30,568 nt of DNA from Pseudomonadota bacterium (GTDB lineage Bacteria > Pseudomonadota > Alphaproteobacteria > Acetobacterales > Acetobacteraceae): positions 1 through 30,568 of the forward strand of contig JAKBCH010000020.1 of assembly GCA_021808055.1 (NCBI GenBank), read 5' to 3'. Positions 16,180-23,203 of this stretch are shown here, one piece after another (within the stretch, counting starts at the first letter, position 1; each line of letters begins with the position of its first letter). The notes below the pieces were generated by a model, which saw only the letters and a list, made by a program, of their open reading frames with translations, was not told where the DNA came from and ran no database searches. The position numbers were made by a program, and so were the translations under genes.

Positions 16180-18322
16180 GGCGTTCCACAAAGCGGCTCA
16201 GCACGCGCTTTTCTCCGGATTGTTCAAAATTAATATCAAGCTTGTCGCCATCGGCAGCAATAACGCGGCCATAGCCGAATTTTTCGTGAAAGACGCGTGT
16301 GCCGGTGGGAAGCTGGTCTTCCGGTGGCACATAAGCGGGTTTTTCACGCCGTGCCTGCACGGGGAAATGCGCTATCCCCAAAGCTGGCCGCTGTGGCAGG
16401 GCGGAGCCGCTATGCCGTACGGCCTCTTCAGGAAGTTCATCGATAAAGCGGCTAGGAATGCTGGATTGCCACGTAGCATAAATGCGCCGGTTGGCGGCGT
16501 GGCTGATAATGGCGTGATGCCGTGCCCGCGTAATGCCCACATAGGCAAGCCGCCGCTCCTCCTCCAAGCTTTTATTCCCGCCTTCATCCAGCGCGCGCTG
16601 GTTGGGGAACACGCCTTCCTCCCAGCCGGGCAGAAAAACGGTGTCGAATTCCAACCCCTTTGCGCCGTGCAGCGTCATCATGGAGAGCTTGTCGTTCCCC
16701 GCCTTTTCCTCCGTTTCCGTCACCAGAGCCACATGCTCAAGAAATTCGGGAAAAGTCTCGAAATCTTCCAGCGCGCGCACCAGTTCCTTCAAATTCTCCA
16801 GCCGCCCTGGCGCGTCGGGCGATTTATCGGCCTTCCACATGGCCACGTAACCGGACTCATCCAATATAGCTTCCAGCGCCGCAACCGGTCCGCGTGCGGC
16901 GGCAAGCTGCCGCCAGGTGCCGAATCCCTCAAGCAAGGCCCGCATTGCCTCACGCAATTTACCTTTGAAGCCGCCTTCCGCCACCAGCTTCTCTGCCGTT
17001 GCGTAGAGCGGCAGGCTGGCGGCGCGCGCGGCCTCGTGCAACGTGCGCATCGCGCCATCGCCAGCCCCGCGCTTGGGCACATTTATAATCCGTTCAAATG
17101 CCAGATCATCCGCCGGTTGCGCCACCACGCGAAGGTAGGCGATGGCATCGCGGATTTCCGCGCGCTCGTAAAACCGCAATCCACCGATAATCCGGTATGG
17201 AATCCCCAGCGTCAGCAGACGGTCTTCAAAGGCGCGCGTCTGAAACCCCGCCCGCACGAGAATGGCGATTTCTGAAAGCCTGTGCCCGCTGCGCCAAAGT
17301 GCTTCCACGCGCTTACCCACCATCTGGGCCTCTTCTTCCGAGTCCCAGACGGCCATAACCTCCACCGGTTCGCCCGCGGCGTTGTCTCGCCCGGCATGCA
17401 GCGTCTTGCCCAGCCGCCCTTCGTTATGCGCGATAAGGTGCGAGGCCGCTTCGAGGATGGGAGAAGAAGAACGGTAATTTGCCTCCAGCCGCACAATCTT
17501 CGCACCCGGAAAATCGCGCTCGAATTTCAGAATGTTCTCAATCTCGGCGCCGCGCCAGGAGTAGATGCTCTGGTCGTCATCCCCCACGCAACAGATATTC
17601 TTGCGTGCCTGGGCCAGCAACCGCAGCCAGTAATATTGTACCAGGTTCGTGTCCTGGTACTCATCCACCAGAATATAGCGGAACATGCGCTGGTAGGTTT
17701 GCAGCACCTCGTCATCTGTTTTCAGCAGATGCACCATCAGCAGCAGCAAATCGCCGAAATCCACCGCATTCAACGCGCGCAGCCGGTCCTGATAGGCTGC
17801 GTACAGAGCCTCGGCGCGGCCGCCGGCAAAATCGCGGGAATCGCTGGCCGGAATCTGCCCAGGCATATAGCCTTTGTCTTTCCAGCGCTGAATCTGCGCC
17901 ATCAGCGCATTGGGCGGCCAGCGTTTGGTGTCGATCCGCGCCGTTTCCATAACCTGCTTCAGCAGCCGCATCTGGTCATCGGTATCAAGGATGGAAAAGC
18001 TGCTGGTCAGCCCCACACGCTCGGCAAAGCGCCGCAGCATACGCGCGGCCAGTGCGTGGAAAGTGCCGAGCCACAACCCCTCCACGGGCTGACCCAGGAT
18101 CTTGGCCACGCGCTCACGCATTTCCCGTGCCGCCTTGTTGGTGAAGGTGACGGTGAGAATCTGGTTGGGAAAGGCTTTGCCGCTCAGCAGAATATGCGCG
18201 AAGCGGGTGGTCAGCACGCGCGTTTTGCCCGTGCCCGCGCCGGCCAGCACCAGCACCGGCCCGTCGGTTGCCTCTACAGCCTCGCGCTGCGCCTGGTTCA
18301 GCCCGGCGAGATAATCGTTCAT
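16169..18322 (-). CDS. uvrD: ATP-dependent DNA helicase UvrD/PcrA
   Basis: The 717-residue superfamily 1A helicase unwinds DNA 3' to 5' in nucleotide excision and mismatch repair. Motifs in order are the Q-motif LNQAQREAV, Walker A GAGTGKT (28-34), motif II VDEYQDTN, motif III GDDDQSIYSWRGA, motif IV region LEANYRSS, motif V LMTLHGAKGLEFDTVFLPG (beginning SM) and motif VI EERRLAYVGITRAR. The C-terminus ends with a small Tudor-like segment, GTRVFHEKFGYGRV and following, that in UvrD/PcrA contacts RNA polymerase. Its ATG overlaps the metF stop (ATGA). No promoter space exists directly upstream, so it depends on metF transcription unless a promoter lies within metF; no LexA-like site was recognised. 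Confidence 0.97.
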   Translation of the reverse strand: MNDYLAGLNQAQREAVEATDGPVLVLAGAGTGKTRVLTTRFAHILLSGKAFPNQILTVTFTNKAAREMRERVAKILGQPVEGLWLGTFHALAARMLRRFAERVGLTSSFSILDTDDQMRLLKQVMETARIDTKRWPPNALMAQIQRWKDKGYMPGQIPASDSRDFAGGRAEALYAAYQDRLRALNAVDFGDLLLLMVHLLKTDDEVLQTYQRMFRYILVDEYQDTNLVQYYWLRLLAQARKNICCVGDDDQSIYSWRGAEIENILKFERDFPGAKIVRLEANYRSSSPILEAASHLIAHNEGRLGKTLHAGRDNAAGEPVEVMAVWDSEEEAQMVGKRVEALWRSGHRLSEIAILVRAGFQTRAFEDRLLTLGIPYRIIGGLRFYERAEIRDAIAYLRVVAQPADDLAFERIINVPKRGAGDGAMRTLHEAARAASLPLYATAEKLVAEGGFKGKLREAMRALLEGFGTWRQLAAARGPVAALEAILDESGYVAMWKADKSPDAPGRLENLKELVRALEDFETFPEFLEHVALVTETEEKAGNDKLSMMTLHGAKGLEFDTVFLPGWEEGVFPNQRALDEGGNKSLEEERRLAYVGITRARHHAIISHAANRRIYATWQSSIPSRFIDELPEEAVRHSGSALPQRPALGIAHFPVQARREKPAYVPPEDQLPTGTRVFHEKFGYGRVIAADGDKLDINFEQSGEKRVLSRFVERHDN

Positions 18323-19251
18323 GCGGCTTGCGGCTTCACCCCGAGAATACGCGCGATGGCATAGACGAGGTCGGGGCGGTTGAGCGTGTAGAAATGGAAT
18401 TCGTCGATGCCGTTGGCCTGGAGGGTTCGCACCTGTTCCGATGCCGTGGCCGCCGCTACCATGCGCCGCGTTTCAACGTCGTCATCCAGCCCTTCGAACA
18501 GCGAGGCCATCCATTTTGGCACCGAGGTGCCGCAGGCGGCGCAGAATTTCGCGGCCTGCGCGAAATTGGTAACGGGCATGATTCCTGGCACGATAGGCGC
18601 CTTGATCCCGGCGGCCAGCGCACGGTCGAGGAAGCGAAGGTAGGTGCCGTTATCGAAAAACACCTGGCTGATCGCTCGCGTTGCCCCGGCATCTAGTTTG
18701 CGTTTCAGGTTATCCAGGTCCGCCTCGGGGCTTGCCGCTTGCGGGTGGGTCTCCGGGTAGGCGGCTACCGTAATCTCGAAATCGGCCACGCGCCGTAGCC
18801 CTGCCACCAGGTCGGCGGCGAAGGCATAGCCGCCAGGGTAGGGGGTACAGGCTTCGCCCCCCGGCGGGTCGCCGCGCAGGGCGACTATGTGCTTAACCCC
18901 TGCCTCCCAGTAACGCTGCGCCACGTCGTCCACGGCCCCGCGCGTAGCCCCCACGCAGGTTAGGTGGGCGGCGGGTGTCAGGCTGGTTTCCCGTATAATG
19001 CGCAACACGGTAGCATGGGTCCGCTCCTGCGTGCTGCCCCCCGCGCCATAGGTAACGGACACAAAACTTGGGCGCAGCGTGCCTAAACGCTCGATGCAGG
19101 CCCAAAGCTGGGTCTCCAGGGTTGGGGTCTTGGGCGGGAAAAATTCGAACGAAATGGCGGGCGGCGCGATACCCTCCCGCTCTGGCAGCGGCGCGATGCG
19201 CGTGCCAGAAGCCCAGCGTTCCAAAGTGTCGCGAAGGGGGGAATGGGTCAT
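18319..19251 (-). CDS. metF: Methylenetetrahydrofolate reductase
   Basis: The 310-residue flavoenzyme reduces 5,10-methylene-tetrahydrofolate to 5-methyl-tetrahydrofolate for methionine synthesis. Family blocks are ISFEFFPPKTPTLE, FVSVTYGAGGSTQERT, HLTCVGATR, the substrate-site VALRGDPP, YPETHPQA and VPGIMPV. Length is normal. GGAG precedes the ATG by about eight bases. It heads a minus-strand operon with uvrD and prmA, an unusual functional mix of one-carbon metabolism, DNA repair and ribosome modification. A 32-nt imperfect hairpin lies in its leader. Confidence 0.97.
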   Translation of the reverse strand: MTHSPLRDTLERWASGTRIAPLPEREGIAPPAISFEFFPPKTPTLETQLWACIERLGTLRPSFVSVTYGAGGSTQERTHATVLRIIRETSLTPAAHLTCVGATRGAVDDVAQRYWEAGVKHIVALRGDPPGGEACTPYPGGYAFAADLVAGLRRVADFEITVAAYPETHPQAASPEADLDNLKRKLDAGATRAISQVFFDNGTYLRFLDRALAAGIKAPIVPGIMPVTNFAQAAKFCAACGTSVPKWMASLFEGLDDDVETRRMVAAATASEQVRTLQANGIDEFHFYTLNRPDLVYAIARILGVKPQAA

Positions 19252-19293
19252 GTGCGGCTCCGTTGGATGGGTTAGGTGACAGGGTGGGCGTTA

Positions 19294-19325
19294 TTCCGCA
19301 AGGGCCTGCCCTGCGGCAGGCGGAA
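19294..19325 (-). promoter_or_regulatory. Hairpin in the metF leader
   Basis: On the minus strand an outer stem TTCCGC/GCGGAA encloses an inner stem CTGCC/GGCAG with a GCAG loop and a 6-nt bulge on one side. It lies 43 bp before the metF ATG in the 171-bp divergent region. It has no U-run. It could be a leader structure or an attenuator element, but I could not match it to a known SAM, SAH or cobalamin riboswitch. Confidence 0.35.
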
Positions 19326-19422
19326 AGGTCAGGGTGTTGGAATCCATGTTGAACAAGCTGTAAGGAGCATCACATAGACAAGGCATCCACCGGGGGGTGG
19401 GCCGTTGCAGGAGGCAGGATAA

Positions 19423-20235
19423 GTGGTGGAGAAGACCAAAACAACGCTCAAACGCGGGTTGCGGCGCAGGCTTGCTAGCGTGGTGCCGTGCCTTCTGCTC
19501 GCTGTAGGCATTTCTGGCTGCGCCACGCCCCCGCCAAGGGCCGATACGGCTGATTATCAGGCTTACAAGCAGCTTAACGATCCGATGGAGCCGGCCAACC
19601 GGTTCTTCTATAGGGTTAATAACGTATTAGATACCTATTTCATGAAGCCGGTGGCCCAGGGTTATGTGTATGTAACGCCCCAGGTTTTCCGTACCCATGT
19701 CAGCTATTTCACCATGAATATTGGCGAGCCGGCGCGGATGCTCAATTTCATGGCGGAAGGCATGCCGCGCGATGCGGGCACCGCCTTCATGCGTTTTCTT
19801 ATTAACTCCACTGCCGGTATTGGCGGTATTTTCGATCCCGCCGCAGCCCTTGGCTATAAGGAGACGGATACCGATTTCGGCCTGACCCTGGCCATCTGGG
19901 GCGTGCCTCCTGGTCCCTACCTGTACCTGCCGGTATTTGGTCCATCAGGTGCCCGGGACGTGCTGAACTTGCCGGTCTCATACTTTTTAACACCGATGGC
20001 GGCGGCGCCCGCGAGCGATGCGCTAACCGATTTCACAGATGCTGAAACCGGCCTGGATCTTGTAAATACGAGAGCGAACTACCTGGCGCCAATCGACCAG
20101 GTGAAGGCGACGGCGCTCGACCCCTATGCCACATTCCGGAGCCTTTATCGCCAATCTCGTGCCTCACAAATCCAGCAGATCTACACAAACGACGGCCAGA
20201 CGCCCCCCGCCTGGACGCAACCGAAGCAGCCATAA
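19423..20235 (+). CDS. mlaA: MlaA (VacJ) outer-membrane lipoprotein
   Basis: The 270-residue protein starts at a GTG with AGGAGG (19409-19414) eight bases upstream, an unusually strong site that decides the start. A basic n-region and hydrophobic core lead to a lipobox GISGC with Cys33. The MlaA domain follows, with LNDPMEPANRFFYRVNNVLD, FLINSTAGIGGIFDPA, DTDFGLTLAIWGVPPGPYL and LPVFGPSGARD as clear family blocks. MlaA removes phospholipids from the outer leaflet of the outer membrane and passes them to MlaC. It is followed by mlaC 24 bp later on the same strand and is divergent from metF. Confidence 0.97.
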   Translation: MVEKTKTTLKRGLRRRLASVVPCLLLAVGISGCATPPPRADTADYQAYKQLNDPMEPANRFFYRVNNVLDTYFMKPVAQGYVYVTPQVFRTHVSYFTMNIGEPARMLNFMAEGMPRDAGTAFMRFLINSTAGIGGIFDPAAALGYKETDTDFGLTLAIWGVPPGPYLYLPVFGPSGARDVLNLPVSYFLTPMAAAPASDALTDFTDAETGLDLVNTRANYLAPIDQVKATALDPYATFRSLYRQSRASQIQQIYTNDGQTPPAWTQPKQP

Positions 20236-20259
20236 TCGCATAAAGGAGCCTGACAGAGT

Positions 20260-20883
20260 ATGTATCTACGCCGCTTTATTTTAGGGGCTGTGGCTGTTGC
20301 CCCCATGCTGTTGGCCATTGGCACTCCAGCCCATGCCGATACAATCCCGCCAGATGCGGCCAAGGCCTTCATCAACCAGTCAGGGCAAAAGCTCATGGCC
20401 ATTGTCAACGGCTCATCCAGCCAGACGGCCAAAAGCGAGGCGCTACGTCAACTGGTGGACCAGATTGTCGCGGTGGACCGAGTGGGTCATTATGTGCTCG
20501 GCCGTTATGTTAACGTTGCCACGCCCGGGCAGTACCAGGAGTTTCTGGGATTGTTCCATAAGCTCCTGGCATACAACATCACCTACCAGATCAACGCCTA
20601 TAAGAATATCTCCTTTACGGTGAACAGTGCCACGCCAGAGGGGGACGACATGGTGGTGGACACAACCATCACCACGCCGGATAAGCCGCCGGCAGATGTG
20701 GGCTGGGCTGTGGACGAGATTGATGGGCAGCCAAAGATTGTCGATGTCATCGTGGCTGGCACCTCGTTGCGGATCACCACCCGCAATGATTATGCCTCGG
20801 TCATTACCGATAATGGTGGTCAAGTCTCTGCCCTGCTTACGGCCATGCAGCACCAGATCAAGAAGCTCGCGGCCGTTCAGTAA
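20260..20883 (+). CDS. mlaC: MlaC-type periplasmic phospholipid-binding protein
   Basis: The 207-residue product has a Sec signal peptide ending in AHA with likely cleavage after residue 26. The mature part is a single MlaC (Tol-Tol-Ttg2) domain with LRQLVDQIVAVDRVGHYVLGRY and QYQEFLGLFHKLLAYNITYQI, then a beta-rich stretch with VGWAVDEIDGQPKIVDVIVAGTS. MlaC shuttles lipid between MlaA at the outer membrane and MlaD at the inner membrane. AAAGGAG lies just upstream. It forms an operon with mlaA and converges on the DUF2125 gene with a 10-bp gap. Confidence 0.95.
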   Translation: MYLRRFILGAVAVAPMLLAIGTPAHADTIPPDAAKAFINQSGQKLMAIVNGSSSQTAKSEALRQLVDQIVAVDRVGHYVLGRYVNVATPGQYQEFLGLFHKLLAYNITYQINAYKNISFTVNSATPEGDDMVVDTTITTPDKPPADVGWAVDEIDGQPKIVDVIVAGTSLRITTRNDYASVITDNGGQVSALLTAMQHQIKKLAAVQ

Positions 20884-20891
20884 GGTGCCGT

Positions 20892-20916
20892 GCTCAGGGG
20901 CTTGCGGCCCCTGAGC
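20892..20916. terminator. Hairpin at the mlaC / DUF2125 convergence
   Basis: A perfect 10-bp stem GCTCAGGGGC (20892-20901) pairs with 20907-20916 across a 5-nt loop. It begins nine bases after the mlaC stop and overlaps the last codons of the DUF2125 gene. There is no U tract on either side, so termination is plausible but not assured. Confidence 0.55.
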
Positions 20917-22072
20917 CATCGCCCGGCGCCTGAGCACTCGCGGCTGGCCCGTTTTCCAGCGCGGTCCAGTCGAGGGGGGGTAAATCCTCAACTTTGGTCC
21001 CGTTCAGCAGGATTCCATTTTGGCCATAGGCAACATGCAGGGTGAGAACCTGCCCATCGGTAGCGCTGGTGGTGAGGTAGCTCGAATATTTCCCCTCGAT
21101 CGTGCCGATGCTCTGCTGTAATTGCGGGTAGGCCGTGGTGAGCGCGGCAACAAAGCTGTCGAGGTGATCTACGGTCACCGCGGCCGTGCCATTGGGCTGG
21201 GCTTTGTTGTCAAACGCCACATCCGCCGTTGCGTTCAGCGTGCTTGGGCCAATGGCCAGTTGCAGGCTGGCATTGGCCTTGCCCCCTTTTTGCGCCCAAT
21301 CATGTAGCGTGGCCATCAGCAATTTGCGCTTTGCATATGTGTTCTGGGGTGTGGTGTAGAGATGTTGCATAAAACTGGCCCAGCTAGCAGGGCCCGACAG
21401 GGTGATATCGAGCGCGGCATTGGATAGGCGGCCGCCGAACGGCACATTCCATTTGGCGGCAACCCAGGAGGGAATGGCGAGGTTTTCGAGCCGGTCTTTA
21501 AGGGCCAGGGCGGTTTGGTCCGGCCCCGCGGCGTTGCGCCAGGACTCCCGCATGGCTAAATGGCCAATTGTTAACACCTGAAAGCTGCTATCGGCTGAAA
21601 TAGCAACATCCCGCATCTGCACCGTCTGGCTTGTCAGGGGGTAGGCGTTGCGGTTGAATAGGGCCAGCGGGTCAACTCCGGCGCGTGCGGCAATACCGCC
21701 GAAGGAGATGTTGATTGTGCCTTCCGGGAAGGCGATGTCCAGCCGGCGGGGCAACCCGATATTCAGGATATTGGGGTTAAAAGCGCTAAGCGAGAGGCGT
21801 AATTGTGCTTCGCTGATGATGATGGGCGCCGCCGAGCCGGGCATTTGCAGGTTCCAGCGCAGGTCGTGCAGCGTGGCTGACGCTGCTAAAGGGTCGTGAC
21901 CCGTCGTTATATTGTCGTAGGTGAGGGTGCTGCTGCCATCGGCGGTTGTATGCCCGGCGGCATAGCTTACCAGCATGTCCCGCAGCCGTTGTTGCGCGTA
22001 CCACCATGTACCGCCCCAGGCAACGGCCAGAACCAGAACAATGCCTGCAACCCACCGCGCCATGTTCCGCAT
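20894..22072 (-). CDS. DUF2125 domain-containing membrane-anchored protein
   Basis: The 392-residue product has an N-terminal membrane helix (about residues 5-24, ARWVAGIVLVLAVAWGGTWW) and then a long extracytoplasmic region that matches DUF2125. Recognisable parts are the YAQQRLRDMLVSYAA start, the repeated beta-strand style of TLHDLRWNLQMP, the TVTVDHLDSF-like AAVTVDHLDSFVAAL and the C-terminal LHVAYGQNGILLNGTKVEDLPPLDW. The layout resembles AsmA-like envelope proteins, though that link is inference. AAAGGA six bases before ATG 22072 supports the start. It is a single gene between convergent mlaC and divergent ribF. Function is unknown. Confidence 0.88.
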   Translation of the reverse strand: MRNMARWVAGIVLVLAVAWGGTWWYAQQRLRDMLVSYAAGHTTADGSSTLTYDNITTGHDPLAASATLHDLRWNLQMPGSAAPIIISEAQLRLSLSAFNPNILNIGLPRRLDIAFPEGTINISFGGIAARAGVDPLALFNRNAYPLTSQTVQMRDVAISADSSFQVLTIGHLAMRESWRNAAGPDQTALALKDRLENLAIPSWVAAKWNVPFGGRLSNAALDITLSGPASWASFMQHLYTTPQNTYAKRKLLMATLHDWAQKGGKANASLQLAIGPSTLNATADVAFDNKAQPNGTAAVTVDHLDSFVAALTTAYPQLQQSIGTIEGKYSSYLTTSATDGQVLTLHVAYGQNGILLNGTKVEDLPPLDWTALENGPAASAQAPGDGSGAASP

Positions 22073-22155
22073 TATAAGTCCTTTGCAAATTGAATTTCCT
22101 TACCTTTCTGCCCCACCCTTGACCATTGGCCAAGTGTGCGCGCTTTTGCGGTCTC

Positions 22156-23103
22156 ATGAAGATATTTGACGATTGGCGCGGTCTCCCACCCGCCGCGCGC
22201 GGTGCCAGCGTCGCGCTGGGTAATTTCGACGGCGTGCATCTGGGGCACGCCGCGGTGCTAGGTGCCGCCCATGCCGGGCGCCCGGACGCGCCGCGTGCCG
22301 TGCTTACTTTCGAGCCGCACCCGCGGGCCTTTTTTCGCCCGCAGGACCCACCCTTTCGCCTGACCCTGGCCGCCGAGCGCGCCGCGGCGCTGGAGGCCCT
22401 AGGGGTGGATATACTTTATCAACTGCCGTTTGACGCCAGCCTGTCCTACCTGTCGGCCGAGGCTTTCATTGCCGAAATTCTGCACGAGGGGCTAAGCGCG
22501 GTTCACTTGGCCTGCGGCGCCGATTTCGCCTTCGGCCATCGGCGGGGCGGAGATGTGTCTTTACTGGCGTCTCGTGCCGGAGCGCTGGGCATGGGGCTGA
22601 GTATCGTGCCGGCGGTGGCAGATGCCGAAGGCCCAATCTCCGCTACCCGCATCCGCCGCTTACTGCAGGATGGCTACCCGGAACGCGCTGCCCGCCTGCT
22701 CGGCCGGCCGCATACAATTCGCGGCAAGGTTATGCACGGTGATGCGCGAGGCCGGACGATTGGCTTTCCCACCGCCAATATCCCCCTGGGCCAGCATCTG
22801 GAGCCTGCCCGAGGTGTTTATGCGGTCACCAGCACTATAAACGGCACTGTGGTGAAAGGGGTGGCCAATATCGGCCAGCGCCCCACTGTGGGCGGGACAG
22901 AATCCCGGCTGGAGGTGCATTTCTTCGATTTATCCGCCGATCTTTACGGCCAGGAACTCTCCATCGCCCTGCATCGCTTCATCCGCGAGGAGCGTAAATT
23001 CGAAGGCCTGGATGCGCTCAAGGCACAAATTGCCGAGGATGCCGCCCAGGCCCGGGCGCTGCTTGACGCTACGCCACCTCCACCCCCATACTCTGCGCCA
23101 TGA
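22156..23103 (+). CDS. ribF: Bifunctional riboflavin kinase / FAD synthetase
   Basis: The 315-residue enzyme makes FMN and then FAD from riboflavin. The N-terminal nucleotidyltransferase half has SVALGNFDGVHLGH (about residues 21-34), FEPHPRAFF, CGADFAFGHRRGGD and ISATRIRRLLQDG. The C-terminal kinase half has GRTIGFPTANIP, RGVYAV and the block VANIGQRPTVGG, then EVHFFDLSADLYGQ. ATG 22156 begins MKIFDDWRGL, normal for the family; the upstream TTG extension does not look coding. It is followed by ileS and lspA, a common bacterial order. No FMN riboswitch is seen in the 83-bp gap to the divergent DUF2125 gene. Confidence 0.97.
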   Translation: MKIFDDWRGLPPAARGASVALGNFDGVHLGHAAVLGAAHAGRPDAPRAVLTFEPHPRAFFRPQDPPFRLTLAAERAAALEALGVDILYQLPFDASLSYLSAEAFIAEILHEGLSAVHLACGADFAFGHRRGGDVSLLASRAGALGMGLSIVPAVADAEGPISATRIRRLLQDGYPERAARLLGRPHTIRGKVMHGDARGRTIGFPTANIPLGQHLEPARGVYAVTSTINGTVVKGVANIGQRPTVGGTESRLEVHFFDLSADLYGQELSIALHRFIREERKFEGLDALKAQIAEDAAQARALLDATPPPPPYSAP

Positions 23104-23203
23104 CCGGCATGTTTCCCGCGCGAATTATTCGGCCGTCCCAGGCTTAACGGGCTCCTGCGCCGCCGCGCGCGTTCAACTTTCAATTTCTGCCGGGTTTACG
23201 CCG

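Noticed and set aside
16097..17275. A 392-codon open frame on plus opposite uvrD and prmA
   Set aside because: It runs antisense to conserved helicase motifs, and its product has no recognisable domain.
17282..18364. A 360-codon open frame on plus opposite uvrD
   Set aside because: Antisense to Walker A and motif II of UvrD, His/Gln-rich, no family match seen.
19252..19422. SAM-II, SAH or cobalamin riboswitch before metF
   Set aside because: I could not identify the conserved core of any of these by eye; only an unclassified hairpin can be supported.
23012..23203. A 64-residue N-terminal extension of IleS in the same open frame
   Set aside because: It overlaps ribF out of frame, is Arg/His-rich and unlike any IleS N-terminus; the normal start is ATG 23204.
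23104..23203. A regulatory leader before ileS
   Set aside because: The 100-bp gap shows no T-box features (not expected in this phylum), no clear hairpin and no operator-like repeat.
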